This document shows, piece by piece, positions 1-8,475 of a stretch of DNA of 15,497 nt; position 1 is the stretch's first letter, and every line of letters begins with the position of its first letter. The notes under the pieces were generated by a model. The model saw nothing but the letters and a program-made list of their open reading frames with translations. It had not been told where the DNA came from and made no database searches. This stretch comes from Bacteroidota bacterium (lineage in GTDB: Bacteria; Bacteroidota; Bacteroidia; Bacteroidales; Prolixibacteraceae): contig JAEWME010000054.1 of assembly GCA_023393265.1 (NCBI GenBank), positions 1-15,497 of the forward strand. Direction: 5' to 3'. Made by a program: the position numbers and the translations under genes.

Positions 1-1725
1 GGTCACGCTGCCATGATTGGTTTGGAGCGAATGGCCGATCTGGTTGCTGAAAAAGGACTGCTCTTTGCCGAAGCTAAAGAAATAGTGAGGGCATCGACGC
101 TGTTTACCACACACACACCTGTACCAGCCGGACACGATGCTTTCTATCAGGATATGTTCAGGAATTACATGCAGAAGTTTACCTCACGTCTGGGTGTTAG
201 CTGGGAGGAATTCTGTAATCTGGGTAAAGCCAACGAATACGAAGATCATTTCAATATGAGTTACCTGGCCTGCAATCTTTCGCAGGGAATCAATGGGGTG
301 AGCATGTTGCATGGTGAGGTTTCGAAAGATGTACTTAGCCCGCTTTACAACGGGTTCCTTCCTGAAGAAATAGAAATTGGCTATGTGACCAACGGGGTTC
401 ATTACGCAAGTTGGGCGGCCAAAGAATGGAAAGAACTTCACCTGAAATATTTCGGGAAAGACTTTATTGAAAATCAATTGGATTTTGATTTGTGGGAACG
501 TATTTACCAGGTTCCCGATGAGGAAATCTGGAATATGAAGCAGACGCTGCGCGGAAAGACAATTAATTACATCAAGCAGCGGTTTACAAATACCTGGATT
601 AAAAGAAACGAAAATCCGAAGCTCATTTCCGAAGTGCTTGGAAAACTGAATCCTGACGCGCTGACAATTGGTTTTGCCCGTCGCTTTGCAACATATAAAC
701 GAGCACATTTACTTTTCCGGAACCTGGAGCGCCTATCGAAACTGGTAAATAATCCGGAAAGACCAATTCAGTTTATTTTTGCCGGGAAGGCACATCCTGC
801 TGATAAAGCAGGACAGGATCTGATCAAATATATTGTTGATATTTCTAAACGGCCTGAATTTGCAGGAAAAATACTTTTTGTTCAGAACTACGATATTAAT
901 CTGGCTAAAATGATGCTTCAGGGTGTTGATATTTGGATGAACACGCCAACACGTCCGCTTGAAGCTTCGGGTACATCAGGCGAAAAAGGGGTGATGAATG
1001 GAACCATCCACTTCTCGGTACTCGATGGATGGTGGGTTGAAGGTTATAAAAAGGATGCAGGATGGGCGCTTTCGCAGGAAAATGCTTATGATGTGACCGA
1101 CCTTCAGGACCAGTTGGATGCTGAAACTATCTATAACATTCTGGAGGAAGAAATTTTACCGGCATTCTACGACAGAAATAAGGAAGGTGTGCCTACAAAA
1201 TGGATTTCATATATAAAAAATACTTTTGCACAGGTAGCACCAAATTTCACTACAACACGCATGATACGCGATTATCACGACCGGTTCTACCGTCCGCAGG
1301 CTGAAAGATCGGCCCGTTTGATTGCATCGAATTACACGTTGGCCAAGGATATTGCCCGATGGAAACATTCGGTTTCGGAGGTTTGGAATCAGATTGAAGT
1401 GAAAAGTGTTCAGATTACCGATGGGATTACCAATGTACTGAAAATTGGTGAGAATTATCCGGCTCGTGTGGTAGTTGATCTGAAGGGACTGAAGCCTGAA
1501 GATATTGGTTTAGAAATGGTTATTACCGAGAATGGAAAAGATTCGGCTCCCGATTTGATTGATTGCCTGCAGTTTGAGGTTGAAAGTTCGGAAGGTTCAA
1601 TGGTAACTTATAAGCTGAATTTACAACTGATGAATGCCGGTGCATTTGGATATGGCATCCGCATGTATCCGAAAAACAAGGAACTGCCTCATCGCCAGGA
1701 TTTCCACTACATTAAATGGTTATGA
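1..1725 (+). CDS. glgP: alpha-glucan (glycogen/maltodextrin) phosphorylase, 3' part
   Basis: Releases glucose-1-phosphate from the non-reducing ends of cytosolic alpha-1,4-glucan with pyridoxal phosphate as cofactor. The frame is open to the left edge: the codons before the first ATG (position 13) read GHAA, part of the family's GHxA motif, so the gene starts upstream. Visible motifs are GFARRFATYKR (about 673-705), matching the Arg/Lys phosphate-binding segment, and EASGTSGEKGVMNG (961-1002), whose Lys (codon 985-987) should bind PLP, followed by LDGWWVEG. The C-terminus ends in the conserved PHRQDF-type segment near residue 565. The 574 codons seen lack the N-terminal portion; in Bacteroidota this family often carries an extra glycogen-synthase-like N-terminal region, which cannot be judged here. 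A hairpin terminator follows 21 bases after the stop. Family certain; substrate (glycogen or maltodextrin) is inferred. Confidence 0.93.
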   Translation, partial: GHAAMIGLERMADLVAEKGLLFAEAKEIVRASTLFTTHTPVPAGHDAFYQDMFRNYMQKFTSRLGVSWEEFCNLGKANEYEDHFNMSYLACNLSQGINGVSMLHGEVSKDVLSPLYNGFLPEEIEIGYVTNGVHYASWAAKEWKELHLKYFGKDFIENQLDFDLWERIYQVPDEEIWNMKQTLRGKTINYIKQRFTNTWIKRNENPKLISEVLGKLNPDALTIGFARRFATYKRAHLLFRNLERLSKLVNNPERPIQFIFAGKAHPADKAGQDLIKYIVDISKRPEFAGKILFVQNYDINLAKMMLQGVDIWMNTPTRPLEASGTSGEKGVMNGTIHFSVLDGWWVEGYKKDAGWALSQENAYDVTDLQDQLDAETIYNILEEEILPAFYDRNKEGVPTKWISYIKNTFAQVAPNFTTTRMIRDYHDRFYRPQAERSARLIASNYTLAKDIARWKHSVSEVWNQIEVKSVQITDGITNVLKIGENYPARVVVDLKGLKPEDIGLEMVITENGKDSAPDLIDCLQFEVESSEGSMVTYKLNLQLMNAGAFGYGIRMYPKNKELPHRQDFHYIKWL

Positions 1726-1746
1726 TTTTCATTGAATAATATAGGT

Positions 1747-1775
1747 AAAGGCGGCATTGATTGTCGCCTTTTTTT
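1747..1775 (+). terminator. Rho-independent terminator of the phosphorylase gene
   Basis: Arms AAAGGCG (1747-1753) and CGCCTTT (1765-1771) pair perfectly. Three further inner pairs (one G-T) reduce the loop to 5 bases, and a run of seven T ends at 1775. It lies 21 bases after the stop codon and separates the phosphorylase from the permease downstream. Confidence 0.85.
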
Positions 1776-1854
1776 ATTTTGAGCCGAATAATTTTTCCTG
1801 AAATTTTTGATATGTTCGGCGCAGATTTGGAGTGATTTAGCAGAAAATTTTCAA

Positions 1855-2763
1855 ATGAAAAAGCATCTTTATCAAACCACTTTTCTGGCCATCGTAGCTT
1901 GTTTGCTTTGGTCGTCGGCATTTGTTGGTGTCAAAATCGGACTGAAATACCATACGCCTTTACAGTTTGCAGGTGTCAGGTTTATGATTTCAGGATTGAT
2001 TTTGCTACCGGTTATCAGGCAAATGGGACGTTTTCGCAGGGAGGTGACCGAAAATTTTGGATATGTCCTGCTTATCGCTTTTTTGCAGGTTGTACTTCAA
2101 TATGCCTTTTTCTACCTGGGTGTTAATTTGGTCCCTGCGTCCATTTCGGCTATGATTGTTGGTTCATCTCCGCTGTTTGTGGCATTGGCGGCTCACTTTA
2201 CCATTCCAAACGACCGGCTGGATTGGGCGAAAGTTGCTAGCATTTTGCTGGGAATAGCCGGTGTTGCCATCATTTCGCTGGGGCGGAGTAGTTTGCCGTC
2301 GGGCGCCGAAATTGCGCTACTGGGTGTTGTATTTCTTTTGCTGAATAATGTGACTTCGGGAATCACCAATGTTGTTATTGCCCGAAAGAAACAAACGATT
2401 TCTCCTATGGTGCTTACTTCTGCCTCACTTTTCATCGGCGGACTGTGGATGTTTTTGATTTCTGTTCCGTTGGAAGGATTTCCAACGGCGGTTTTCCCGC
2501 CGGAATATTTTGTAGCTTTGGCTTGGCTCAGTTTTTTGTCGGCAGCGGCAATTACCATTTGGAATACACTGCTTCGGCGTCCCGAAGTAAAAGTTTCGGA
2601 GCTAAATGTTTGGAAATTTCTGATTCCGGTTTCAGGAGCAATTTTAAGCTGGGTTATTTTGCCTGATGAAAATCCGGACCTGATTTCGGTTTCAGGAATG
2701 ATATTGATTGGTATTTCGCTGGTTATTTTGAATATTTCAGGCAGGTTCAGGAATAAATCCTGA
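1855..2763 (+). CDS. EamA/DMT-family permease (10-TM)
   Basis: Inner-membrane protein of the drug/metabolite transporter superfamily with two EamA repeats. The 302-residue product is almost wholly hydrophobic, with about ten predicted helices. The first repeat carries the WSSAFVGVKIGL and LQFAGVRFMISG segments typical of helices 1-2 of the family; the second begins near ALLGVVFLLLNN. I chose the ATG at 1855, which gives the usual charged start MKKHLYQ before helix 1. The longer frame opens with a TTG at 1807 and adds 16 non-hydrophobic residues unlike the family start. No strong ribosome site is seen, as is common in Bacteroidota. It is monocistronic between terminators, and neighbours give no clue to substrate; the family exports amino acids, sugars, nucleosides and other small molecules. 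Confidence 0.85.
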   Translation: MKKHLYQTTFLAIVACLLWSSAFVGVKIGLKYHTPLQFAGVRFMISGLILLPVIRQMGRFRREVTENFGYVLLIAFLQVVLQYAFFYLGVNLVPASISAMIVGSSPLFVALAAHFTIPNDRLDWAKVASILLGIAGVAIISLGRSSLPSGAEIALLGVVFLLLNNVTSGITNVVIARKKQTISPMVLTSASLFIGGLWMFLISVPLEGFPTAVFPPEYFVALAWLSFLSAAAITIWNTLLRRPEVKVSELNVWKFLIPVSGAILSWVILPDENPDLISVSGMILIGISLVILNISGRFRNKS

Positions 2764-2872
2764 AACAATTTTACTCCCCGATATTTCACAGTTAAACTAA
2801 ACTCTTTCTAGAAAAATCGGATTGATAGTAATATTAAGATTTTGTTTATAAATCAATACATTTCTGGTGCTG

Positions 2873-2905
2873 TTTGATTGAATTTGATGTGAATATTTAT
2901 TTTTG
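2873..2905 (+). promoter_or_regulatory. candidate Bacteroidota-type promoter upstream of hppA
   Basis: TTTG at 2873-2876 and TATTTTTG at 2898-2905 fit the Bacteroides consensus (-33 TTTG, -7 TAnnTTTG) with a 21-base spacer. The site lies about 147 bases before the hppA start, inside the 289-base gap after the permease, which otherwise shows only AT-rich sequence. Such short motifs arise by chance in AT-rich DNA, so this is a candidate only. Confidence 0.4.
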
Positions 2906-3052
2906 CCTTTCATAAAACTAGGGGCATCCTGTCATACAACATTTTTGTTTGTACACCATTCAAGTCGATAAATGTTAATTTCGGGGCGTCTAAAATCAAC
3001 CGTAAAATTCAATTACCTAACAGCAACGCTGGTTGCACAAAATGTGAAATCT

Positions 3053-5260
3053 ATGAATCCAATTTTTTGGCTTGTGCCGATTAGTTCTGTCATGGCATTG
3101 TCTTTTGCCTACTACTTCTTCACGCAGATGATGAAGGAAAGCGAAGGTACCGATACCATGAAAAAAATTGCAAAGCACGTTCGCGTTGGAGCGATGGCTT
3201 ATCTTCGTCAACAGTACAAAGTTGTCGGGATTGTATTTATCGTCTTAACCATTTTATTTGCAATAATGGCTTACGGATTAAAAATTCAGAATCCGTGGGT
3301 GCCGTTTGCATTTCTCACCGGAGGGTTTTTCTCAGGTTTAGCTGGTTTCTTCGGAATGAAGACTGCAACATTCGCTTCAGCCCGTACTGCAAACGCAGCC
3401 AAAAACTCGTTGAATCACGGTCTTCGTGTGGCATTCCGTTCGGGTGCTGTAATGGGCCTCGTGGTAGTGGGATTAGGCTTGCTCGATATTTCACTCTGGT
3501 ATCTTATTCTCAATCATTTTGTGGATGAAGCTGATACTTTCCACAAAATGGTAGTGATCACAACAACCATGCTGACTTTTGGTATGGGTGCTTCTACCCA
3601 GGCCTTGTTTGCCCGTGTGGGTGGTGGTATCTACACCAAAGCTGCCGACGTGGGTGCCGACCTTGTTGGTAAAGTGGAAGCTGGCATTCCTGAAGACGAC
3701 CCGCGTAACCCCGCAACCATTGCCGATAACGTAGGCGATAACGTAGGCGACGTAGCAGGTATGGGTGCCGACCTTTATGAATCGTACTGCGGTTCGATAC
3801 TTGCGACTGCAGCATTGGGTGCAGCCGCTTTTATGACCTCTCCTGAAGCGCAGTTCAACGCTGTACTTGCTCCGATGTTGATTGCAGCAGTAGGTATTTT
3901 GCTTTCAATTGTAGGTATTTTCCTCGTTCGTACCAAGGAAGGTGCCAGTATGCGCGATTTGCTCAAATCACTAGGACTTGGTGTGAATGTTTCTTCTGTC
4001 TTGATCGCAATTGCTTCATTTATTATTTTATATATGCTCGGTCTCGAAAACTGGCTGGGTATTTCTTTCTCGGTTATTGTGGGCCTTCTGGCTGGTGTAA
4101 TCATCGGACAAACAACTGAATATTACACTTCGCACACTTACCGTCCAACTCAGCGGGTTGCCGAATCGTCGGCTACCGGTCCGGCTACCGTTATTATCTC
4201 AGGTATTGGTTTGGGTATGTTGTCAACAGCTATTCCTGTTATAACCATTGGCGCAGCCATTGCTCTCTCATTCCTTTCAGCAATTCATTTTGATGTAAAG
4301 AATATGCTTACAGGAGCAAACCTTAGTCTTGGGTTATACGGAATCGGTATTGCTGCTGTTGGTATGCTTTCAACTTTGGGCATCACTCTGGCAACCGATG
4401 CTTATGGCCCGATTGCAGATAACGCTGGTGGTAACGCCGAAATGAGCCACCTTGGCCCGGAAGTGCGCAAACGTACCGATGCGCTGGACGCTCTTGGAAA
4501 CACCACTGCCGCTACCGGAAAAGGTTTTGCTATTGGATCTGCTGCGCTTACCGCTTTGGCACTTTTGGCTTCTTACATCGAAGAAATCAAGATTGCACTT
4601 ATTCGCATGGGGCACAGTGTATTGATCATGTCAGATGGCGGAACTGTAGAGACAGCTAAAGCTTCAATCGTTGATTTCATGAATTACTACCAGATCAATC
4701 TGATGAATCCGATCGTTCTTGTAGGTATGTTTATCGGTTCGATGATGGCATTCCTTTTCTGTGGTCTGACGATGAATGCAGTAGGCCGTGCGGCCCAGAG
4801 CATGGTTGAAGAAGTTCGTCGCCAGTTCCGTGAAATTGCCGGAATTCTCGAAGGAAAAGCTGAGCCTGATTATGCCCGTTGTGTCGAAATATCGACAAAA
4901 GGTGCACAAAAGGAAATGATGCTTCCATCTCTTTTGGCGATTGCCGTGCCGATTATTGTAGGTTTAATTTTCGGTGTTGCAGGGGTAATGGGGCTTTTGG
5001 CAGGTGGACTTAGCTCTGGGTTTGTTTTGGCTGTATTTATGGCCAATGCCGGTGGAGCCTGGGATAATGCTAAGAAATACATCGAAGAAGGAAACATGGG
5101 AGGAAAAGGTAGCAACAATCACAAAGCTGCCGTTGTTGGCGACACTGTTGGCGACCCTTTCAAAGACACTTCCGGACCTTCACTAAACATCCTGATTAAG
5201 CTGATGAGCATGGTTTCAATCGTAATGGTTGGATTGACTGTTGCTTACAGCTTGTTCTAA
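3053..5260 (+). CDS. hppA: K+-dependent membrane-bound pyrophosphatase, probably Na+-pumping
   Basis: Integral-membrane ion pump that couples hydrolysis of PPi to export of Na+ and/or H+, saving energy in anaerobes. The 735-residue product has about 16 hydrophobic helices and the full set of signatures: DVGADLVGKVE (residues 199-209), DNVGDNVGDVAG (225-236) and GDTVGDPFKDTSGPS near the C-terminus. In GNTTAATGKG (482-491) the Ala486 and Gly489 are those of K+-dependent enzymes; K+-independent ones have Lys and Thr there. Glu243 in DLYESY sits at the position typical of Na+-pumping members such as the Thermotoga enzyme. A Bacteroides homologue is known to move both Na+ and H+, so dual transport is possible. 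I chose the ATG at 3053, giving MNPIFWL directly before helix 1, over the ATG at 2972, which adds 27 polar residues. It is transcribed alone, with a strong terminator behind it. Confidence 0.96.
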   Translation: MNPIFWLVPISSVMALSFAYYFFTQMMKESEGTDTMKKIAKHVRVGAMAYLRQQYKVVGIVFIVLTILFAIMAYGLKIQNPWVPFAFLTGGFFSGLAGFFGMKTATFASARTANAAKNSLNHGLRVAFRSGAVMGLVVVGLGLLDISLWYLILNHFVDEADTFHKMVVITTTMLTFGMGASTQALFARVGGGIYTKAADVGADLVGKVEAGIPEDDPRNPATIADNVGDNVGDVAGMGADLYESYCGSILATAALGAAAFMTSPEAQFNAVLAPMLIAAVGILLSIVGIFLVRTKEGASMRDLLKSLGLGVNVSSVLIAIASFIILYMLGLENWLGISFSVIVGLLAGVIIGQTTEYYTSHTYRPTQRVAESSATGPATVIISGIGLGMLSTAIPVITIGAAIALSFLSAIHFDVKNMLTGANLSLGLYGIGIAAVGMLSTLGITLATDAYGPIADNAGGNAEMSHLGPEVRKRTDALDALGNTTAATGKGFAIGSAALTALALLASYIEEIKIALIRMGHSVLIMSDGGTVETAKASIVDFMNYYQINLMNPIVLVGMFIGSMMAFLFCGLTMNAVGRAAQSMVEEVRRQFREIAGILEGKAEPDYARCVEISTKGAQKEMMLPSLLAIAVPIIVGLIFGVAGVMGLLAGGLSSGFVLAVFMANAGGAWDNAKKYIEEGNMGGKGSNNHKAAVVGDTVGDPFKDTSGPSLNILIKLMSMVSIVMVGLTVAYSLF

Positions 5261-5280
5261 AAATCATTGAATATAAGGTG

Positions 5281-5311
5281 GTTTACTGCATGAAAATGGT
5301 TTTTAGTAAAC
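5281..5311 (+). repeat. short inverted repeat after hppA
   Basis: GTTTACT (5281-5287) and AGTAAAC (5305-5311) form a perfect 7-bp stem with a 17-base loop, 20 bases after the hppA stop. It precedes the stronger terminator and may only protect the mRNA 3' end. It could also be chance. Confidence 0.35.
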
Positions 5312-5321
5312 TGCTTTCCTG

Positions 5322-5359
5322 AAATGACCCCGGTACTCAAATGCCGGGGTCATTTTTTT
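5322..5359 (+). terminator. strong Rho-independent terminator of hppA
   Basis: A perfect 12-bp stem, AAATGACCCCGG (5322-5333) with CCGGGGTCATTT (5344-5355), encloses a 10-base loop and runs into seven T (5353-5359). It is the best terminator in the window and isolates hppA from the next gene. Confidence 0.93.
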
Positions 5360-5430
5360 AGAGATTTGCTGAACAATTAACGATAAAAAGAAGTTTATCT
5401 TTCGAATCGGAAACACTAAAACCAAAAAAT

Positions 5431-6444
5431 ATGGCAGATCTATCAACAACCTACATGGGCGTCAAATTAAAAAATCCATTGATTTTGGGCGCCAGCAATT
5501 TGGTAACAAAACCCGAAGTAATTAAAGAACTTGAGGAGGCAGGGATTTCGGCCATTGTTTACAAATCGCTTTTCGAAGAGCAAATCCAGCTTGAGAGCCT
5601 GCAACTCGATGAAGAGTTGAACGAGTATGCAAACCGGAATTCGGAGATGGGAAAAATCTTTCCTGATATTTCGCATGCCGGGCCCAAAGAGCATCTGCAT
5701 AACCTGAAGAAGCTAAAGCAGGCAACCACGGTGCCAATGTTTGCCAGCCTGAATGCTATATATGAGCCTAGCTGGGTTGAATATGCCAAAGCACTTGAGG
5801 ATACGGGAGTTGATGGCCTTGAACTGAATTTGTATGCCACACCCGGCTACTTTGAGGTCGGTGCGTCTTCGATTGAAGACAAACAATATCAGATTGTTAA
5901 GAGTGTGAAAAAAGCGGTTAAGATTCCGATTAGTGTTAAGCTAAGCCCATTTTACACAAATACGCTGAATTTTATAAAGAAACTCGACGAAGCTGGAGTA
6001 GATGGGTTCGTGCTTTTCAACCGGTTTTTTCAGCCGGAAATTGATATTGAAAGTGAGTTGTTTCACTTTCCGTGGGAACTGACTCAGTCGCGGGATAGTC
6101 ATTTGTCGCTTCGCTATGTAGGTTTGCTACACGGAAATACGGAAGCCGGAATTTGTGCCAGCCGCGGAATCTACACATCCGACGATGTTATTCAGATGAT
6201 TCTGGCTGGTGCCGATGCGGTGCAAATTGTGTCGACTGTATACAAGAATCAACCAGCTTTCGTGAAAACAATCCTTTCTGAAATTCAGGGCTGGATGAAG
6301 AAAAAAGAATATAACTCGTTGTCCGATTTCAGGGGAAACCTGTCGCGCAAGAACCTGAAAGATCCATTTTCGTATCAGCGGGCACAATACATTGATATTC
6401 TGGCAAAATCAGAAGAGATATTCAAAAAATATCCGATGGTTTAG
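5431..6444 (+). CDS. dihydroorotate dehydrogenase-like flavoprotein lacking the catalytic Cys
   Basis: A 337-residue cytosolic TIM-barrel protein of the family usually annotated as dihydroorotate dehydrogenase-like. The fold is shown by MGVKLKNPLILGASN (9-23), PISVKLSPF (166-174), the VDGFVLFNR strand (190-198) and GADAVQIVST (260-269), the phosphate-binding loop of FMN barrels. In genuine class 1 enzymes ELNLSCPN carries the catalytic Cys (Ser in class 2); here the segment reads ELNLYATPG (131-139), with Tyr-Ala in place of Ser-Cys. FMN binding is therefore likely, but orotate synthesis is doubtful and the true substrate is unknown. The start is the ATG at 5431 after an A-rich leader; no other pyrimidine gene is nearby. 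It stands alone between two terminators. Confidence 0.85.
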   Translation: MADLSTTYMGVKLKNPLILGASNLVTKPEVIKELEEAGISAIVYKSLFEEQIQLESLQLDEELNEYANRNSEMGKIFPDISHAGPKEHLHNLKKLKQATTVPMFASLNAIYEPSWVEYAKALEDTGVDGLELNLYATPGYFEVGASSIEDKQYQIVKSVKKAVKIPISVKLSPFYTNTLNFIKKLDEAGVDGFVLFNRFFQPEIDIESELFHFPWELTQSRDSHLSLRYVGLLHGNTEAGICASRGIYTSDDVIQMILAGADAVQIVSTVYKNQPAFVKTILSEIQGWMKKKEYNSLSDFRGNLSRKNLKDPFSYQRAQYIDILAKSEEIFKKYPMV

Positions 6445-6472
6445 GGAATGAAAATATGATATAAGTAAAACG

Positions 6473-6510
6473 AGGCTGTCCAAAAAGAAAAAGTGGACAG
6501 CCTTTGTTTT
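6473..6510 (+). terminator. Rho-independent terminator between convergent genes
   Basis: A perfect 10-bp stem, AGGCTGTCCA (6473-6482) with TGGACAGCCT (6494-6503), holds an 11-base A-rich loop and is followed by TTGTTTTG. It ends the dihydroorotate dehydrogenase-like gene and could also stop transcription arriving from the minus strand, though the T tract on that side is weaker. Confidence 0.82.
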
Positions 6511-6573
6511 GTTGTAGCAGTACTTATCGTTAATCCTTATTTCTAAAAAAAGTGTCTCATTTTTAAAACTTAT

Positions 6574-8448
6574 TTATTCCAGTTTCAAAACCTGGTACGA
6601 ATGTGGTTTCAGCTCCAAATTTAAAATGGTTCGCGAAATGGGCGGTTTCCTGAAACTGGTGTAGAAATTTCGCTTCTCTCCTGAAATTTCTTTGTTGGTA
6701 ATCAGGTCGGTGCCTTTCGTGAAGCCATCGTTGAGCCTGAGTTTGACTTGCTGTGTTTTGTCGGAGAATGATTCAACGATGACGGTATTGTTGTCGTAAA
6801 CAAAAAGGCTGGTGTATCCGGGTGCTTCCAGCAGGGCCGGCATGCCGGGCATCAGGGTTTCCTTAATTTTCGACAGCACGTCGACAGGCATCCGGTAGAG
6901 ATCAATTACATTGTCAGGAATGGTCAGCACATACAATTTGCCTTTCGAATAATCGCCCCGGTGCAGGATGGGCCAGCCGTTGGTGTGATCGAATGCCGAA
7001 ACCACTTCCCACGAATCGTTGGTGATGTATCTGATCTGTGGAATAATCATTGCCTCGTCGATCAGTGCGTGAGATCCCCAGCCTGTAGCGAACTCTTTTA
7101 CTGAAGCTTTTTCGTCGCCGATCCGAAGCTCTACAATATCGCTCAAACCTTTGTTTTGCATGGCTTTCAAAAATCCTGAAGTGACCATGATGTCTTTTCC
7201 TGATTGCAGTTGTTTCTTGATTTTTGCGATGATTTCCGGATCAAAACTGGCCTGCTGCGTCAGAAAAACGATCGGATCATTTTCCGGAAAAACAGGCACG
7301 ATATCCATCGGTATTCCAATCATTCCCATGTAGTTTGGCAGAAAATCCTCGCCCACCGAGTGATAAGGTTTGTAGGTTTTCACACCCATCGGGTTGCCAA
7401 GTTTATCCATGAAACGATCGATGGTTTCGAAGGTGTAGCCAGCCGCGCGGGCAAAACTGGTTGGCAGCAGCATTTGGCCGTTTTTATCCGGAACGGGCTT
7501 CATCATCTCGTCGTAGTTGAAGCTGCAAATTTCGTGGTTTTGCCAATCGGCACGATCGTTCTTCGTGAGTGGCCGCTGCATTTGCCTGAAATCAAAGAGC
7601 GTAATCTCCGGAGCTTTGGCAAAAATTGTCAGCCAAAGTTGTTCGGCGTAACGGTCCATTGATGTGGCGCCGCCGGTATCAACCCATCCGCCGCCGTTTT
7701 TACCTGGTTTCAGGTTGTTGAAATAACGGTAGGCAAGGTATCCAAGGTATTGTTGAAGGTGCTGGTTGCTCGACGGGTCGCGCGTTTCGGTACCAGTGTA
7801 GATGCCGTCGAACATGTTGGGTTCGGCTTCGAGGTTAAAACCGCAACCCTGAAAATGATCGTACCAGTTTGGATATTTCACCACCACTTTAATGTTGGGA
7901 TTTACCGCTTTTGCCGGATCGATAATCAGCTCTTTGGCGGCTTTGGCCATCAGGTCGAGCCGGAAATCGGTCCAGCTCCGGTTGCCTTTCGCTTTGATAC
8001 ACAAATCGCATTTACAGTTGGTGAAAAAGAAATCGTCGAGGATAAGTTCGTCAAAATGTTTGGCGGTGAATTCCACTATTTCTTTAATTTTTTTCCGGTG
8101 CTCCGGATTAGTGTAGCAAAAAGTCTGGAAATTATTGCCTTCGTCAACCGTGAGGGTAATTCCACCTGCTGTTTTTACCCCACGGCTTTCGAAGAAATTT
8201 TTGGCTTTCAGGAGGGTTGCTTCATCAACCACCAGCAAATCACGGTGCGTTTCGAGGTAAATTTTATCGACATGTACCTGTCGGGTGATTTCGTCCCAGA
8301 TTGGTTCGAGCCATTTTTCGTCTCCCATTTTCACTGTTTCGTAGGCCCTCGAATACACCGAAACCTGGAAATTTTTATAGTTACCCCCAGCAAATGCCGA
8401 AAGCAGGCAGCCCATCATCAGGAGACAGGCTAATAAATTCTTTTTCAT
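6574..8448 (-). CDS. exported glycoside-hydrolase-like protein of unrecognised family
   Basis: A 624-residue protein that I cannot place in a named family. MKKNLLACLLMMGCLLSAFA is a clear signal peptide, so it is periplasmic or secreted; a Cys at residue 14 lies within the hydrophobic core and is not a convincing lipobox. The first half (about 25-330) alternates strands and helices like a TIM barrel. It has DELILDDFFF (133-142), where acidic residues end a strand as in many glycosidase barrels, then a Cys-rich stretch NCKCDLC (144-150). Residues about 360-510 resemble the class-I glutaminase-like domain found beside barrels in GH42-type enzymes. The last ~80 residues look like a beta-sandwich. 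The gene starts 27 bases after the stop of the GH9 gene and is probably co-transcribed with it, which supports a role in breakdown of the same glycan. Enzymatic activity is inference. Confidence 0.6.
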   Translation of the reverse strand: MKKNLLACLLMMGCLLSAFAGGNYKNFQVSVYSRAYETVKMGDEKWLEPIWDEITRQVHVDKIYLETHRDLLVVDEATLLKAKNFFESRGVKTAGGITLTVDEGNNFQTFCYTNPEHRKKIKEIVEFTAKHFDELILDDFFFTNCKCDLCIKAKGNRSWTDFRLDLMAKAAKELIIDPAKAVNPNIKVVVKYPNWYDHFQGCGFNLEAEPNMFDGIYTGTETRDPSSNQHLQQYLGYLAYRYFNNLKPGKNGGGWVDTGGATSMDRYAEQLWLTIFAKAPEITLFDFRQMQRPLTKNDRADWQNHEICSFNYDEMMKPVPDKNGQMLLPTSFARAAGYTFETIDRFMDKLGNPMGVKTYKPYHSVGEDFLPNYMGMIGIPMDIVPVFPENDPIVFLTQQASFDPEIIAKIKKQLQSGKDIMVTSGFLKAMQNKGLSDIVELRIGDEKASVKEFATGWGSHALIDEAMIIPQIRYITNDSWEVVSAFDHTNGWPILHRGDYSKGKLYVLTIPDNVIDLYRMPVDVLSKIKETLMPGMPALLEAPGYTSLFVYDNNTVIVESFSDKTQQVKLRLNDGFTKGTDLITNKEISGEKRNFYTSFRKPPISRTILNLELKPHSYQVLKLE

Positions 8449-8475
8449 ATCATTTAGTTTGTTAGGTTTTGTAAT

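Noticed and set aside
184..708. 174-codon minus-strand frame
   Set aside because: Antisense to the clearly conserved phosphorylase; no protein features of its own.
1807..1854. Extended TTG start for the permease
   Set aside because: Adds 16 residues unlike the family N-terminus; the ATG at 1855 gives a normal start.
2193..2789. 198-codon minus-strand frame
   Set aside because: Antisense to the permease; its polar translation is the complement of hydrophobic codons.
2972..3052. Upstream ATG for the pyrophosphatase
   Set aside because: Adds 27 polar residues before the first membrane helix; the ATG at 3053 matches the family start.
7750..8433. 227-codon plus-strand frame inside the hydrolase-like gene
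   Set aside because: It lies wholly antisense to a gene with a signal peptide and coherent domains; its translation has no recognisable motif.
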